From assembly GCA_029204225.1 (NCBI GenBank), contig MU832103.1, positions 1 to 64,000 on the forward strand: a stretch of DNA of 64,000 nucleotides. The letters run 5' to 3'. This document shows, one piece after another, positions 22,841-34,439 of the stretch. Each line of letters starts with the position of its first letter. The stretch's first letter is position 1. The stretch is from Diphasiastrum complanatum (taxonomy: Eukaryota; Streptophyta; Lycopodiopsida; Lycopodiales; Lycopodiaceae). The position numbers and the translations under genes are program-made. The notes below the pieces were generated by a model that searched no databases, was not told where the DNA came from, and saw only the letters and a list, made by a program, of their open reading frames with translations.

Positions 22841-23442
22841 ATGATTCATGTTTTCGAAAGTGAAAAACTCACCACTGCCACTATGTTTCTGGATGGAAAA
22901 GTCTTAGTATGGTGGGAGGACCTAGTAACCAAAGGGAAACAACCATTAACATGGGAGGCATTTTGCCTAGTTTTCAAGGAATACTTTCTTCCCTTGTTAG
23001 ATGATTTTCAACTTTTTCAAAAACTTTCGGGATTGACCATGACTAAAGGCCTTGATCCATACATTCAAGATTTCCATGAATATCTTAATCCTCTTTTTAG
23101 TGAGATACCTACAAAGATACAGATGCTCATGTTTATCGATGGTTTACCTAAGGAATATCAAGTGAAAGTTAGAAGGAACCATCCTAACACCCTAGAAGAT
23201 GCTATTAGGGCTGCAACATTTTTCTATGATACTCCTAAGCCACATAAGAGTTATCACCCTAATGAGCAAAAGAAGGGTTTTCATTACAAAATAAAGGATA
23301 ATCAAACATCTTTCAATCCTAATTTAAGAAACCCAAACACCACCCTAAAAATCATCTAGGAGCCATAAAGGACCTAGCGGAAGCTCCGAAGAAACATCTT
23401 TGCTTCAAGTGCAATGGAAAGAGTCACCTTGCATGTGATTGT
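22841..23442 (+). pseudogene. Ty3/gypsy gag with CCHC zinc knuckle
   Basis: 22841-23359 matches the retrotransposon gag capsid domain: TTATMFLDGKVLVWWEDL, WEAFCLVFKEYFLP, MTKGLDPYIQDFHEYL, FIDGLPKEYQVKV. After a frame break a canonical knuckle follows at 23401-23442 (CFKCNGKSHLACDC, spacing C-X2-C-X4-H-X4-C). The capsid N-terminus is not in this frame. It is a different superfamily from the copia DNA on both sides. Confidence 0.8.
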
Positions 23443-23491
23443 GTCAAACACAAAGCCTTAACCTCAGGGTATCATATCTCAAAATAATGAG

Positions 23492-23797
23492 ATGGATATT
23501 TGTTTTCTTAGTTCAATGCTTTATGGACCTAATGACTTAATTTGCATTAAGAGTAAAATTGGAGGACATGTTGTTAATGTACTTTTTGACACGGGATCCA
23601 CTCATAATCTTATAAATGCAAATTTGGTGCAAATGCTAAACCTTCCCATAAAAAAAAGTGAGAAAAATTCCGAACCCATGGATTATGTGGTTCCTAATGT
23701 ACCATTGCACATACAGGATTATTTTGAAAAACTAGAATTCCATGCTGTTAATTTGGGCAAATGTGGATGTTGTTCTTGGGCAACAAGGGTATTATGA
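23492..23797 (+). pseudogene. Ty3/gypsy aspartic protease
   Basis: ICIKSKIGGHVVNVLFDTGSTHNLI is a retropepsin active-site region (DTGS at about residue 33) in the usual gypsy context. The frame ends at 23797, and homology continues one frame over from 23742 ([18 protein letters not shown]), so there is a frameshift near 23750. Confidence 0.8.
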
Positions 23798-25043
23798 TAA
23801 GAATAAATCTTTGAAAATTGATTTTGTTGAAAAATCTTTAACTTTTATGCATGATTGTTCTTTAATAAAGATTAGTGCTAGATTAAGTGTTGATGCTACT
23901 AGTATTAAACCTTACTCTAAGCATGAGTTTAACTCTTTAATAAAGAACATAGACAATAAATTTTACGAAAACTTAATTTTTTGCAATGATGAGATTCTTA
24001 AACTTAATGCCATGAACATACCTAGTCAAAACACTATTGAATTTTCAGCCTATAGTGAACTTAGGCAAAAATTCAATGATGTTTTTCTAGACCTTCTAGT
24101 AGGTTTACCACCTGAAAGGTCTGTAGATCAAAAGATTGACCTTATACCTGGTTCAATTTTGATTACACAACACCCTTATAGGATGAGTGTATCGGAAGAG
24201 GCTGAGGTACGAAGGCAATTAAGTGAGTATCTAGCGAAAGGGTGGGTTAAACCTAGTAGCTCTCCTTGGGCATCACCAGTGGTTCTGGTAGCCATGAAGG
24301 ATGGGACTATAAGATTTTGCATGGACTATAAAAAGTTGAACAAAGTCACAATTAAGAATAGGTATTCACTACCACGAATGGATGACCTGATAGATTATCT
24401 TGGTGGTGCAAGGTACTTTACCAAGATAGATCTAAGATCAGGGTATCAACAGATTCACATTAAGGTACAGGATATACCTAAGACGGGTTTTTGGACTCGG
24501 TTTGGACACTACGAGTTTTTGGTGCTTCCATTTGGTTTGACCAATGCACCAATGACTTTCCAACAAATGATCGATGAAATGTCATCCATGTATAAGAACA
24601 ATGTATGGACACTTGCACCAATACCTGATGGCAGAAAACCAGTCAAATGCAAGTGGATCTACAAGATCAAAACAAATCCTGATGGAGAAAACATCAGATA
24701 CAAAGCAAGGTTGGTTGCTATAGGATTTTCACAGAAGTATGGGATCGACTACACTAATACTTTCTCACCGGTAGTCAAACATACATCAATTCGCTTGTTA
24801 TTCACGTATGCAGTGGCTCATGATATGAAAATCCATATTGTGGATGAGAAGACTATTTTCTTGCACACAGAACAGGAAAAAGACTTATTCATGGACCAAT
24901 CGCTTGGTTTTGTAAGCCAAGAATATCCAGAATACAGATGTCACATGAATAAAAGCATTTATGGTCTGAAACAAATAGCCAGACAATGGTATAAAAAAGA
25001 AAGACGAAGCACTACGTTTAGGCTTCAAACCTCTATTTGCTGA
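23742..25043 (+). pseudogene. In-frame fusion of Ty3/gypsy RT to Ty1/copia RT
   Basis: A 433-codon open frame. Residues 1 to about 275 are gypsy: [83 protein letters not shown]. From [14 protein letters not shown] (24573) it is copia [61 protein letters not shown]. The switch lies at the codons for MIDE, which fit both families. The gypsy part lacks its YVDD/YLDD catalytic box; the copia YVDD lies beyond the frame end, in a shifted frame. Probably not an active enzyme as it stands. Confidence 0.85.
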
Positions 25044-25604
25044 ATCAAATGTCTATATCAAGCATGTCCAAAATGAAATAATCATTCTAGTTGTCTATGT
25101 TGATGACACGCTTATCTTCTCAAGAAGAGATAAGTTAATTTCAGATGTCAAAAGAGACATCTCTGAAATATTTGAGATCGCTGACCTAGGAGAAACAAAA
25201 ATATATCTAGGCTTACAGATTCAAAGTGACTTTGAAGGTGGTAAGTTGTATCTTCACCATCAAAAGTACACTCATTGAAGACTTCAACATGCTCGAATGC
25301 AAAGGTGTGCATACTCCCATGATACCTGGAACAATACTGAGCAAGGCAGATTGTCCATAGACTCTCGAGGAAGATAAGCAAATGGCCAAAACACCCTATC
25401 GTAGGCTGATTGGATCATTATTATATCTTGCAGACAACACCAGACCTGATATAGCATTTGTAATATATAGATTGAGCCACTTTAATTAGAACCTAGGATC
25501 GTTGCATTGGATGTTGGCAAAAAGAGTACTACAATATCTCTAGGAAACAAAAGACTATGGACTATGTTCGTCCCTGAGAGATGCCTAGCTAGCATCGCTG
25601 TAGG
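25000..25604 (+). pseudogene. Copia RT and RNase H, continuation of the fusion
   Basis: In frames other than the fusion ORF: KHVQNEIIILVVYVDDTLIFS (catalytic box), IADLGETKIYLGLQIQ, PYRRLIGSLLYLADNTRPDI-like text and KDYGLCSSLRDA. Frameshifts and stops are common. At about 25600 it meets an inverted relative that ends at nearly the same codon position. Confidence 0.78.
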
Positions 25605-26390
25605 AAAGTATCCTGAGACCTGCACCATGACAATAACACAAGCCATAATCCCTTGTTAATTGAAAATATTGCAAAATTGGTTTCGTAATCTTCCAATGTG
25701 TCGAGCTTGGATTCATGCAAAATTGGCTCATTCTGAATACTAGACATGTGTTGTTTGCAAGGTACATCAGTGAACCTATCAGCCTTCTATAGGGAGTGAG
25801 CTGAATCTGTTCTCTTTCTTCCTCAGTCTTTGGACAGTCATCATTTGTTAGCATCGTTCCTACGAGCATTGGAGTGTTCGCTCCTTTGTAGTTCAGCATC
25901 CCAAAGTCTTCTAGGATCTTCTGGGTGTATCTGGACTGGTGAAAGTATAACTTGTCTCCCTCATAGTCCCTTTCAATTTATAAGCCTAGGTAACACCTGG
26001 CTTCTCCCAGATCCACTATCTTGAAATGTTTCGAGATGTCTGTCTTTACTTCCGAAATTAGCCACTCGCTCTTGTAAAGTATCAGAGTGTCATCTACATA
26101 TACAGCCACTATGATGATCTGCCCATCTGTAACTCTGACATACACATTGGAGTCAACCAACAGAGGCTTGAATCCCAATGATTTCAGGACCTGATCCTTC
26201 TTCTTGTACCATTGTCGGGCTGATTGCTTCAGACCGTAGATGCTTCTATGCATTCTGCATACATAGTCAGGAAGTGAATTTGAGATAAATCCTGGGGGTT
26301 GATCCATGTAGACTTATTCATCTAATTCACCATGCAAGAAGGTTGTCTTCTCATCCACAATGTGGATCCTGAGGTCATAAGCTGCTGCAT
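25585..26390 (-). pseudogene. Inverted copia RT-RNase H fragment of the same family
   Basis: Minus strand. 25978-26307 encodes MDQPPGFISNSLPDYVCRM, SIYGLKQSARQWYKKK, VAVYVDDTLIL and VDLGEARCYLGL. 25585-25899 encodes NYKGANTPMLVGTML, PYRRLIGSLMYLANNT and RDYGLCYCHGAGLRILSYSDAS. RT homology extends to about 26385 ([19 protein letters not shown]). The N-terminal RT half and all of gag and integrase are absent. Compare VYVDDTLI and IHIVDEKT in the plus-strand copy: same family. Confidence 0.8.
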
Positions 26391-27663
26391 ACTATCCATC
26401 GTGATGTCCCATCTGCAGCGGACATCATGATTCTTCCTAGCACAAGCGTGGTCACTCAGTGGATGACCCTTGCGGAGCCACTGCTCACTGCAATGGGTAT
26501 TCATGAGAAAGCCTTTTCGGGTCGCATCAATATGGAATTCATCATTCTTGCCTTCAGTACGTGGAAGGAAGAGAAATCCAAATTTTATATCACTTTCCAG
26601 GGAGCCACACATAAGGTGCGCGCACTGAGGCTACCCTTGCAGCTATAGGTATAGCATCTGGCACACAGGCCTCACCCAATCATAAGCACGCCAAACAGAC
26701 CATCAAGCCGTATATTGACCTCACCAACGATTTGCACTGGACCAATGATGGCTATCTTCTGGAAGCCATCACTGAACCTTCAATCCACGCTGCTGCCCAG
26801 TTATTGAACAACTTCCTGATGGTTGGCAACCTCAGGCTGCATCCTTGAAAGCATACTAGGATTCCATTTAGATCAACAACTTCGGGCACTTCGGCCACTT
26901 TGTCCATGTCAATTGATTGTTGACATTTAATGTTCCACTCGTCTTGAAGCTAAAGACTTGCTCTAATCTTATAGCAACTAAATTTTCAAAAATTACCAAC
27001 TAACAAGTGTTGGAATGAGGTGATAAGATGAAAGAAAATAATTCGACAATGTCGAAGTAGGTAGACGACCTAATCGAGCATGACGAAAGAAACCTTCTTT
27101 CCTTTGCATGACTATGCCTATCAATTTTGAACAAAAAGTAGAAATAGAAATCAGGTTCAATCTAAAGCAACTAACTTTGAAATCACTAGCAACTAATTGA
27201 TTGTATAGCCAAACATAAAGCATTGAATTATCAGACAAATAATAAGAGATTCTCAATTACAAAAGAATTACATAGAAGCATTCATAATGACATGATACTC
27301 AGACGCAATAAAAGATAGATTGATTCAGTAAAAGAAACAAATCAGAATGGAAATGAGCACAAAGGAATTGCGTATCAAAGCTGTGTGCTCTGAGCTATCT
27401 CTAGGTAACTGTACCTCTGTCTAAATTAAGCACATTCGATAATAAGCAGTAAGCGCAATAACAAACTCTAAATCAACTCTAAAGAACGGAACTAGAATGC
27501 TCAAGAGTGTTCAAGCTTGAAAGCTTGAGAGAGATGCTAACTATGCTTCATTATCCATTATGATACTTGTAAAATGTAGAAGTATGAGCAACTACTTATA
27601 CTAAGTAAATGCGACAACGTCCAATAGTAGGACGACTAATTAGGTCGTAGATCATAATGGCCA
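26391..27663. other. Unassigned DNA with a short coding-like segment
   Basis: 26605-26848 (plus strand) is an open 80-codon stretch without ATG. It contains NHKHAKQTIKPYIDLTND and AAAQLLNNFLMVGNL, has higher GC than its surroundings, and fits no family I recognise. The rest (26880-27660) is AT-rich without supported features. Confidence 0.35.
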
Positions 27664-29262
27664 GTGGGCCATAGTGAGCTGGCAGAAAAAAAAGACTACT
27701 TCAATTATCCTTATGTTGAAGGTACTAATGATTTCATGGCTTCTAATGTTTTTGAGTTTTCTACTTCTTATGATTCAATCATCAAGAGGGAGTATTGTGA
27801 AGGAGTTGGTTCTTTGGAAAATCCAAGGCATGGATCTCACATCTCTTCATCAATTCAAATGATTCTATGATTATGGTGAATTGTTCACTCATGGTCGAGA
27901 TGGCAAAGTGTTGGTTGGAGAAGTCTTACTACATGTAGCAAATTGAGAGGCAATTTTTTCAAGGCAAGGGAAATCTTATTGTTGAGCTTATTGAGGTTTT
28001 TTAATGAACTCAAGAGGGCTGGATTTATTAGGTTTGATACTCATCTCCCCCTACTCTACTTCATGTTGGATGAAAAGTTTGGAATCTATCTTTTGCTCTA
28101 TGATGGTGGCATTGTTTTCACTAACCTTCCACAAAGAAGGTCGAGATCAAGCATTGATGAGATCTTGTTCGATCTACATCATATTTTTGAGAGGGATTAT
28201 TTTCATAGGTTCAGGTCTGAAGATATTCATATATTTGATGGTCTAGAGGAAGATCAAGAGGTTGGTCTCAAAGGACTTCAACAACACAAAAGGAGAAGTG
28301 GCAATTTGGAGGACAAGAACATCAAAGGAGAGCCATTTGGAAAAGATGTTATGTATATGTTTTTGCAGGTGTTTGAGGACTCAAGTAAGGTCAAAGGAAC
28401 AACAAGGAATTGTTGTTCAATTTTAATTTACTTGTTCTATCTCATGTTTGAGCGATTTCAGTGAATGTGTGCAAATTGTCAAGATATGGTGATTGATGGA
28501 AATGAAGCCTAATGTATGTTCATTATATCACTCATTCATGCATAAGTTCTCAAGGTTTGAGATATGTCGTGACAATGCTTGGAGATTGTCAATTTTTGGT
28601 GAATATATGGTCATTTTCTTGTGTCAAGTGGATCTTGAAGAAGGACTAGTGCCACATATTAGCTATATGGATTCATATGGAGATGGATTAGCAATATTAA
28701 ATGCTGTACTCTCTTACTCATGGATTTTCAAGGTTTGATGATATCTTATGGCAAGTTGGAGATGGAGGCTCATTCATGGAGTTTTATGTTGGAGACATAT
28801 CAAAAAAGGACAAAGATGGAGGAAACCTGCAAGCATTTGTTGATTTCTCACATTTGTTGATTGTTTGTTGTTATTTTCCAGAGAGTTCAGAGTTGAAAGC
28901 ATGGAGGAATCATTGCATTTACATTCTATTTGGTTATTCATGTTCTAGTTACATCTTGACGTGTAAAATTTATGTAAGAAATAGTGAACCATCCAATTTG
29001 GACACTATTCTCTATATCAATTATGGAAGCTACTTTAGATTGTTAGAAAGGAGGTCTATACTTAGGATGGATAAACTTGGAATTTAGATAACTTCTAAGC
29101 TGATTGTGTTCCAATTGCTTGAACCCAGATTGTCTCTTATGCATGGATGGATTTCAGATAGATGACAATAGGAAGGAGGTCTATACTTAGGATGGAGATC
29201 ATTCTTAAGTTGTATCAAAGTATTATGGTCAAAACTATGCTAAAACTAGTTGAAGAGAGAGT
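27664..29262 (+). other. Unrecognised coding-like stretches before an LTR-like sequence
   Basis: Open frames 27943-28464 (173 codons; a hydrophobic first half, then a charged KGLQQHKRRSGNLEDKN region), 28493-28738 and 28701-29087 follow one another on the plus strand. A 24-bp word (GGAGGTCTATACTTAGGATGG) is repeated at about 29049 and 29174. Nothing resembles gag, RT or a known plant gene. Their place upstream of a purine tract and LTR-like repeat suggests the body of a non-autonomous element, as inference. Confidence 0.3.
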
Positions 29263-29263
29263 G

Positions 29264-29843
29264 TGAGAATATCAACTAGTTTAGTCATGTTTAGTTCATT
29301 TGGCAATTTAGGCCAATATGCATATGAGACTTAGAGATAAACATTATGAAGTTATTTTAGTCTAAGTTCATTTGAATTACCACTTTTGAAAAGTGTGGGA
29401 AAAGGAAGTAGGTCGATTTTGGGAAGATTCAAATTTGAATGTTTGATACATTGAATCTGGTCTATTTTTGTGTAGGGTTTGGAATAGATCTAGAAGTTTC
29501 CTATTGTTGATAAGATAAAAGAAGGACATCCAAATAGGACATGGACCTACTATAAATAGTGTACAAGCATGGGAAGAGATACATTGTCTCTCTCTACTCT
29601 CATTCATGCTTATACATGAGATCTCTTTGGGGTTCCATACTCACTGGTGCACGATAGTGTTGATATCTTGATGTTTTGTGTGTAGAATGCAATTGTTATA
29701 TGTTTGTTGGATTCACACGAGTGAAATATAGTAACTTACTGTTATTGTATGGACATCAAATTTATTTTATCATATATTTGATGTTTGATCAAGATCTTAT
29801 TGAGTTTACATCACTTATGTATAGTTGATGCTAGATTTCTACA
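29264..29843 (+). repeat. LTR-like sequence L (plus strand)
   Basis: A purine run (GAAGAGAGAGTG) precedes TGAGAATATCAACTAG at 29264. A plausible TATA box (ACTATAAATAG) lies near 29549 and the end is TTTCTACA at 29843. The size (580 bp) and architecture fit a copia 3' LTR. The last third has a diverged partial copy at 30808-30985. No target duplication or complete partner was found. Confidence 0.5.
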
Positions 29844-30807
29844 TTGTCAATGGTGCTAGATGTGTTGTCATTCATAACCAAAGATCAAAGGGACATATTG
29901 GATCTTGGTGATCTGATTTTTCCTCACAGAGAACATGTAGTTGATTACCTTATGGGCTCTTTGGATCTCATCCATTACATCTTTGACTTGTCCATCTCCC
30001 CCACTACACTATATGTTCAAGCTTCTCTGACATTATATATAGGAAATGTTATAGATAACTCACCATCACATGTCACAGATTCCTCCCTACCATGAACCAC
30101 AATTATTGCTACTTACCTATATGCCTTAGATGCCCCTTTACGCACACAAGCCAGTTTCCTCTCAATTCTCCATATAGGTACATCACTCTCCCTCCCTTTT
30201 AAAGATGATCTACCAAAAGAAAGACACATTCCCCCATGATACATGGCATGATCAAAGGTGGGCATATGTTCCACATTCATGTTCTCCAAATCTGCATCTC
30301 ATCTTCTCACCTTGTTCATGAAAACAAACATTGATATCATGCTCTACTTCAACATAAAAAAGCTTCCTTTATGGAATCCAAAGGAAAGACTCATTCACCT
30401 CTCTTATAGCTCTTCCACAAACTCTTTCTCACAATGAGTTCCTCCCATATGCCCCCCAACCACCTTTGTGTGATCTATATGTTTGGGCCCAATATGCCAC
30501 CTTATTATATACAATTCCTCCTTCCACCCTTAATATCATTTCTCTGAACCTTTTAAGATCTTCTTCACACTAGAGATGGTACATGTAACCATCGAGGGGC
30601 TGAAATGTAACCATGCTTGCGACATTGAGAACCTCGAAGCTAAATTCCTTATCCACACCATGGACATTATATCCCCCTTCTTAGCTACTCCAAACAACAT
30701 TCATATATGAGATCCCATCTTTTTGGTATAACAATGTCATGCACTTCATCCATTTAGCTTATTTTATGTGAAGAATTCATCTCTTCTGATTCTATGTCCA
30801 TCTCATG
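29844..30807. other. Unassigned DNA between two LTR-like segments
   Basis: Pyrimidine-rich on the plus strand, with no supported coding frame. It lies between LTR L and the partial copy of its 3' part, so it may be the remnant of that element's interior. Confidence 0.3.
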
Positions 30808-30985
30808 TGTATTTATCAAGATATCTTGATTTCTAGTGTGTAGAATGTCATTTGTGTTGTTGTCCACGTGTGAAGGAAAATATGTTGTTGCTGTTGTATG
30901 GAAATGGACAGTACCATATGATTCAGATCTTCGTGATTTATGCAATTCTAGCATGTGTAAAGTGTTGATTTCTATCTTGTAGCTA
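30808..30985 (+). repeat. Diverged partial copy of the 3' part of LTR L
   Basis: Shares TATCTTGAT, GTGTGTAGAATG, TTTGTTG/TTGTTG, a CAC(A)CG(A/T)GTGAA motif and TTATTGTATGGA/TGTTGTATGGA in the same order as 29669-29758, then ends near TTGATTTCTATCTTG. Confidence 0.45.
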
Positions 30986-31018
30986 AATCTAGATTTTGAC
31001 TGCAAATTGGCTAAAGAT

Positions 31019-31900
31019 CTAAGATTCATTAATTATGTTTTGGATCTGATTCTTCCATAGTCCTTTCATGCTACATAACCAATCTTTGTTGCATGTCATG
31101 TGTCTAGTAGCTTCTAGATCAATGTTGCAAGCTTGATCTTCTTGGTTCGATGACAATGTTGATATGAATATGCTAGAATTTTCAACTTCGTCTTCGTCCA
31201 CAAGGTTGCATGCATGCTTTGAATTTGTCTTGCTTGATTCCACCAACAATTCTCAGCATTCACTCTTCCAATGGCCCGTCTTGCCGCAATAAAGGCATTT
31301 TTTTTTCTTCTTTGTCTTACTGGATGAACCCTCTTCCTCTTGAGCGTTGACATACTGCTGCTTAGACTTCTTCCTGCCCTTTTCCTTTCCTTGTTTTTGG
31401 CATACCGCAACTGCCTGATCTTCATTATTTTGATGATGAGCATTTACCATTTCTCGTTGTTGCTCCTCATGCATCAAGATTCCTATGAGTCCATCAAAGG
31501 TTGGTAGTCTTTATCTTGACGCTATCCCGCTCATGAGTATCTGACAAGGATATGCAATTCCACTACTGTCTCCATTTGGACACTATTCCACAAAAACTTA
31601 ATCCTTGATGAATTTGATGTCTCAAACTGCTCTTTTAGTACATGCCATGTTGTCTAGATGTAATGACATCACTGATGTGTGGGTAATGATCTGGCCCTTC
31701 ACCGATAACTTGATAAAGGTCAATGCCCTTTTGATCTTCTTGTCAAACACTTTGATGTCCGCTTCATTTGACAGTCTTCACTCATCGCCCGTGATGACAT
31801 CCCACAATTTCTTCTCTATTGGAATGTTTTTCATTTTGAATTTCCACATGGCATAGATAGAAATCACGTCCAATTTTCCATTCTCGCTCCTATGTTCGTC
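31019..31900 (-). pseudogene. Copia E-minus gag and protease fragment
   Basis: Minus strand. The gag N-part near 31600-31860 reads KNIPIEKKLWDVITGDE and IKRALTFIKLSVKGQII in broken frames. The basic tail and knuckle are at 31253-31477 (KKKCLYCGKTGHWKSEC). A degraded protease region is at 31019-31249 (DLEATRHMTCN where DSGATRHM is expected, so the catalytic Asp-Ser is lost). Nothing of integrase follows on its left; it runs into the LTR-like piece at about 31000. Confidence 0.75.
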
Positions 31901-32186
31901 ATCTCAAAATTGCTCAAAACTACAACCGTAGGCTAAAAGAGATATTTTGAGTGCAATGACAATGTCAGAAACTTGTTTGGATGACCTGCTTAAATCACGC
32001 ATAGACTTAATGAGAAAATTCGGATTGTGTGTTGAGGATCTTTAACGGGAGTGAATTAGACTATGACAAAAGTCTGATGTGGAAATGTGAAGAGCTTGAG
32101 AAGTTGAATAATGGGATAGATCTTAGAGTTGCATTTAAAGAGGTGGAGCGTTATTTCCAGAGTATGAATTTCACCATGACATTATT
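31901..32186 (+). other. Short coding-like segment between copia fragments
   Basis: On the plus strand, text such as MSETCLDDLLKSRIDLMRKF and, after a frame change, KCEELEKLNNGIDLRVAFKE and VERYFQSMNFTMTLLK reads like a helical protein of about 90 residues. I do not recognise it; it is unlike the surrounding retroelement proteins. It could be a captured exon or decayed gag. Confidence 0.3.
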
Positions 32187-32716
32187 AAAGTAGGATCCTT
32201 TATATCAACATCAAGAATGTTAGCTCCATCCACACCTTTATCAATCATGCTTGAAGCCACTTTTGGAATGTTTCCCTCATCAAAGATGACATCTCTACCA
32301 ACAATCACTTTGTTAGTAGAAGGAATGTAAACCTTGTAGGCTTTACTCACCTCACTATATCCAACGAAAATACCTCTCCTTGAAGATGGATCCTCCTTGG
32401 TCCTTTCATCAAGAGTAATGTTGATACAGCATGTGCATCCAAAGGTTTTTAGAAAATTGACACTCAGCCTCCTTTTGAATAGCATCTCAAAAGGTGTCCT
32501 TCCATCCAAAATAGCACTTGGCCACCTATTGCACAAGAAATTGACACACAACAAAGCTTGATCCCAAAATGGTTAGCACTTAACCTCATGGCTTTAGCAC
32601 TTTCGCATAAAGTCGTATTCTTCCTTTCAGCCACTCCATTTTGTTGTGGGGTCCTTGATGTTGTATACTCCCTCTTGATCCCATGCTCATCACAAAAGGC
32701 CTTGAACTTGGTTCAA
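32171..32716 (-). pseudogene. Copia integrase C-terminal fragment, minus strand
   Basis: 32171-32554 encodes VNFLCNRWPSAILDGRTPFE, FLKTFGCTCCINITLDERTK, RRGIFVGYSEVSKAYKVY and KVIVGRDVIFDEGN. Upstream (to 32716) a broken frame gives the EEYDFMRKC/SGKKE part of the core. It lies upstream, on its own strand, of the gag fragment at 31019-31900, so it cannot belong to the same colinear element. Its last 290 bp are repeated inverted at 32715-33005. Confidence 0.78.
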
Positions 32717-34099
32717 GAGGAGGCCGAGTGTCAACTTTCTAAGAACCTTTGGATGCACATGCTATGTCAATATTACTCTTGATGATAGGACCAAGGAGGA
32801 TCCATCTTCAAGGAGAGGTATTTTGGTTGGATATAGCGAGGTGAGTAAAGCCTACAAGGTTTACATTCCTTTTACTAACAAAGTGATTGTTGGTAGAGAT
32901 GTCATCTTTGATGAGAGGAACATTCCAAAAGTGTCTAAGCATGATTGATAAATGAGTGGATGGATCTAACATTCTCGATGTTGATGTAAAGGATCCTACT
33001 TTATATGGTGATGATGATGGACCTTCATCAAGTCAAAAGCCAAGAAGAACATCAAGGAAAATACAAGTACCTTCAAGGCTCACATATGATGAAAAGGGTA
33101 AGCAAGAAGTTTCTAGAAATTGTGTTGCTTTCCTAACCTCTTTTGATGAACCTACAAGTGTAGATGAAGCAAGGAAAGAAGAGGAGTGGATCCAAGCAAT
33201 GGATCTTGAGTATCAAGCTCTTACGAAGAATGGAACATGAAGATTGGTGGAGTTGCCTAAGGATAAGAAAGCTATTGGATGCAAATTGATCTTCAAGGTG
33301 AAGACAAACCAAGATGGATCTATCAACAAGTACAAGGCAAGGTTAGTGGCAAAAGCATATGCTCAACAACAAGGGATTGACTATGATGAGACCTTTGCAC
33401 CCATGGAAAAGATGGTAAGCATTCGAGTCATCATCTCACTTGATATACTTTATGGATGGGATCTATGGCAAGTAGACATTACAAATGCATTATTGAATGG
33501 TGGTCTTGAGGAGGATGTGTACACGGAACAACCCGAGAGCTACATTTCATCAACAAAGCCAAATCATGTGTGTCTACTACAAAAGAGCTTGAATGGCCCT
33601 AAGCCAGTACCAAGGAGTTGGTATGCCAAGCTTAACACTTTTTTACTCTCTCATGGCTTTGTTATGAGTGAGTATGATCATTCACTTTATTATAGGTCTG
33701 CTGGAAATGATGCTACCATCTAATCTATGTGGATGATATCATCTTGAGTGGTGGAGACAATCAAGATGTGGAGGATATCAAGAGTGCTCTTAAAGAGTTT
33801 GAATTGCATGATCTTGGTAACTTTACATTTTGGAGGATATCAAGAGTGCTCTTAAGGAGTTTGAGGTGCATGATCTTGGTAATTTGCATTAAATTTCGGG
33901 AATAGAAGTCATTAGATCTTCTCAATCTACTTTCATTTGTCAAGAGAAGTATGTTGATTCTATTCTAGAAAGATTTCATATGGTAGACGCAAAAGCTAGT
34001 GATACACCTATGGAGTCTCATGTAAAGCTAACTATAAGAGGTAATGAAAGATCCTTCGAGGACATTACTCTCTATAGGAAGCTAATTGGTTCATTCAAT
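32715..34099 (+). pseudogene. Copia E-plus integrase tail and reverse transcriptase
   Basis: 32725-33240 repeats the integrase tail (GILVGYSEVSKAYKVY in a broken frame, then SQKPRRTSRKIQVPSRLTY). RT follows at 33244-33723: KAIGCKLIFKVKTNQDGS, KARLVAKAYAQQQGIDY, DITNALLNGGLEEDVY. The YVDD region (from 33724) is knocked out of frame by a small deletion. A 62-bp tandem duplication (33770-33831, 33832-33893) adds another. A stop separates integrase from RT at 33238. The gene ends at 34099 after the FEDITLYRKLIGS block, where element F begins. Confidence 0.82.
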
Positions 34100-34406
34100 T
34101 AAGAAACACAGTTTAAACACCCGATTGGATCAATCACCACAACACAACGTCAAGTGCAACAAGACAAGACAACAGAGTTGCTCTCCACAAACTGTATATT
34201 CAACTGATAAGTAAGTACAAAGATAAGTTGCTTAAAAGCATTCAAAGGGCTCATAAAAGAAAGATGGCCCGATAATTCTAGAACTAAGCACACGTGGTGT
34301 TGTCGAAATAAGAAAGCACTGTATAAGTTGATCATTGCTATTTTAACTCTCTCCCTCAATGATCAACGTCTCTCTTTATTTTAGAGTTTACTCTATTCAT
34401 GGAACA
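34100..34406 (-). repeat. Element F 3' LTR, probable, outer end uncertain
   Basis: Between the cut RT of E-plus and the RNase H of F. It ends TTCATGGAACA at 34406, next to a CCTCCAT tract that reads ATGGAGG on the element strand. The left edge (AAGAAACACAG) does not start with TG, so this LTR is probably truncated there. Confidence 0.5.
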
Positions 34407-34439
34407 TACCTCCATGATAGTATTACAAGTAAAGGCTTT

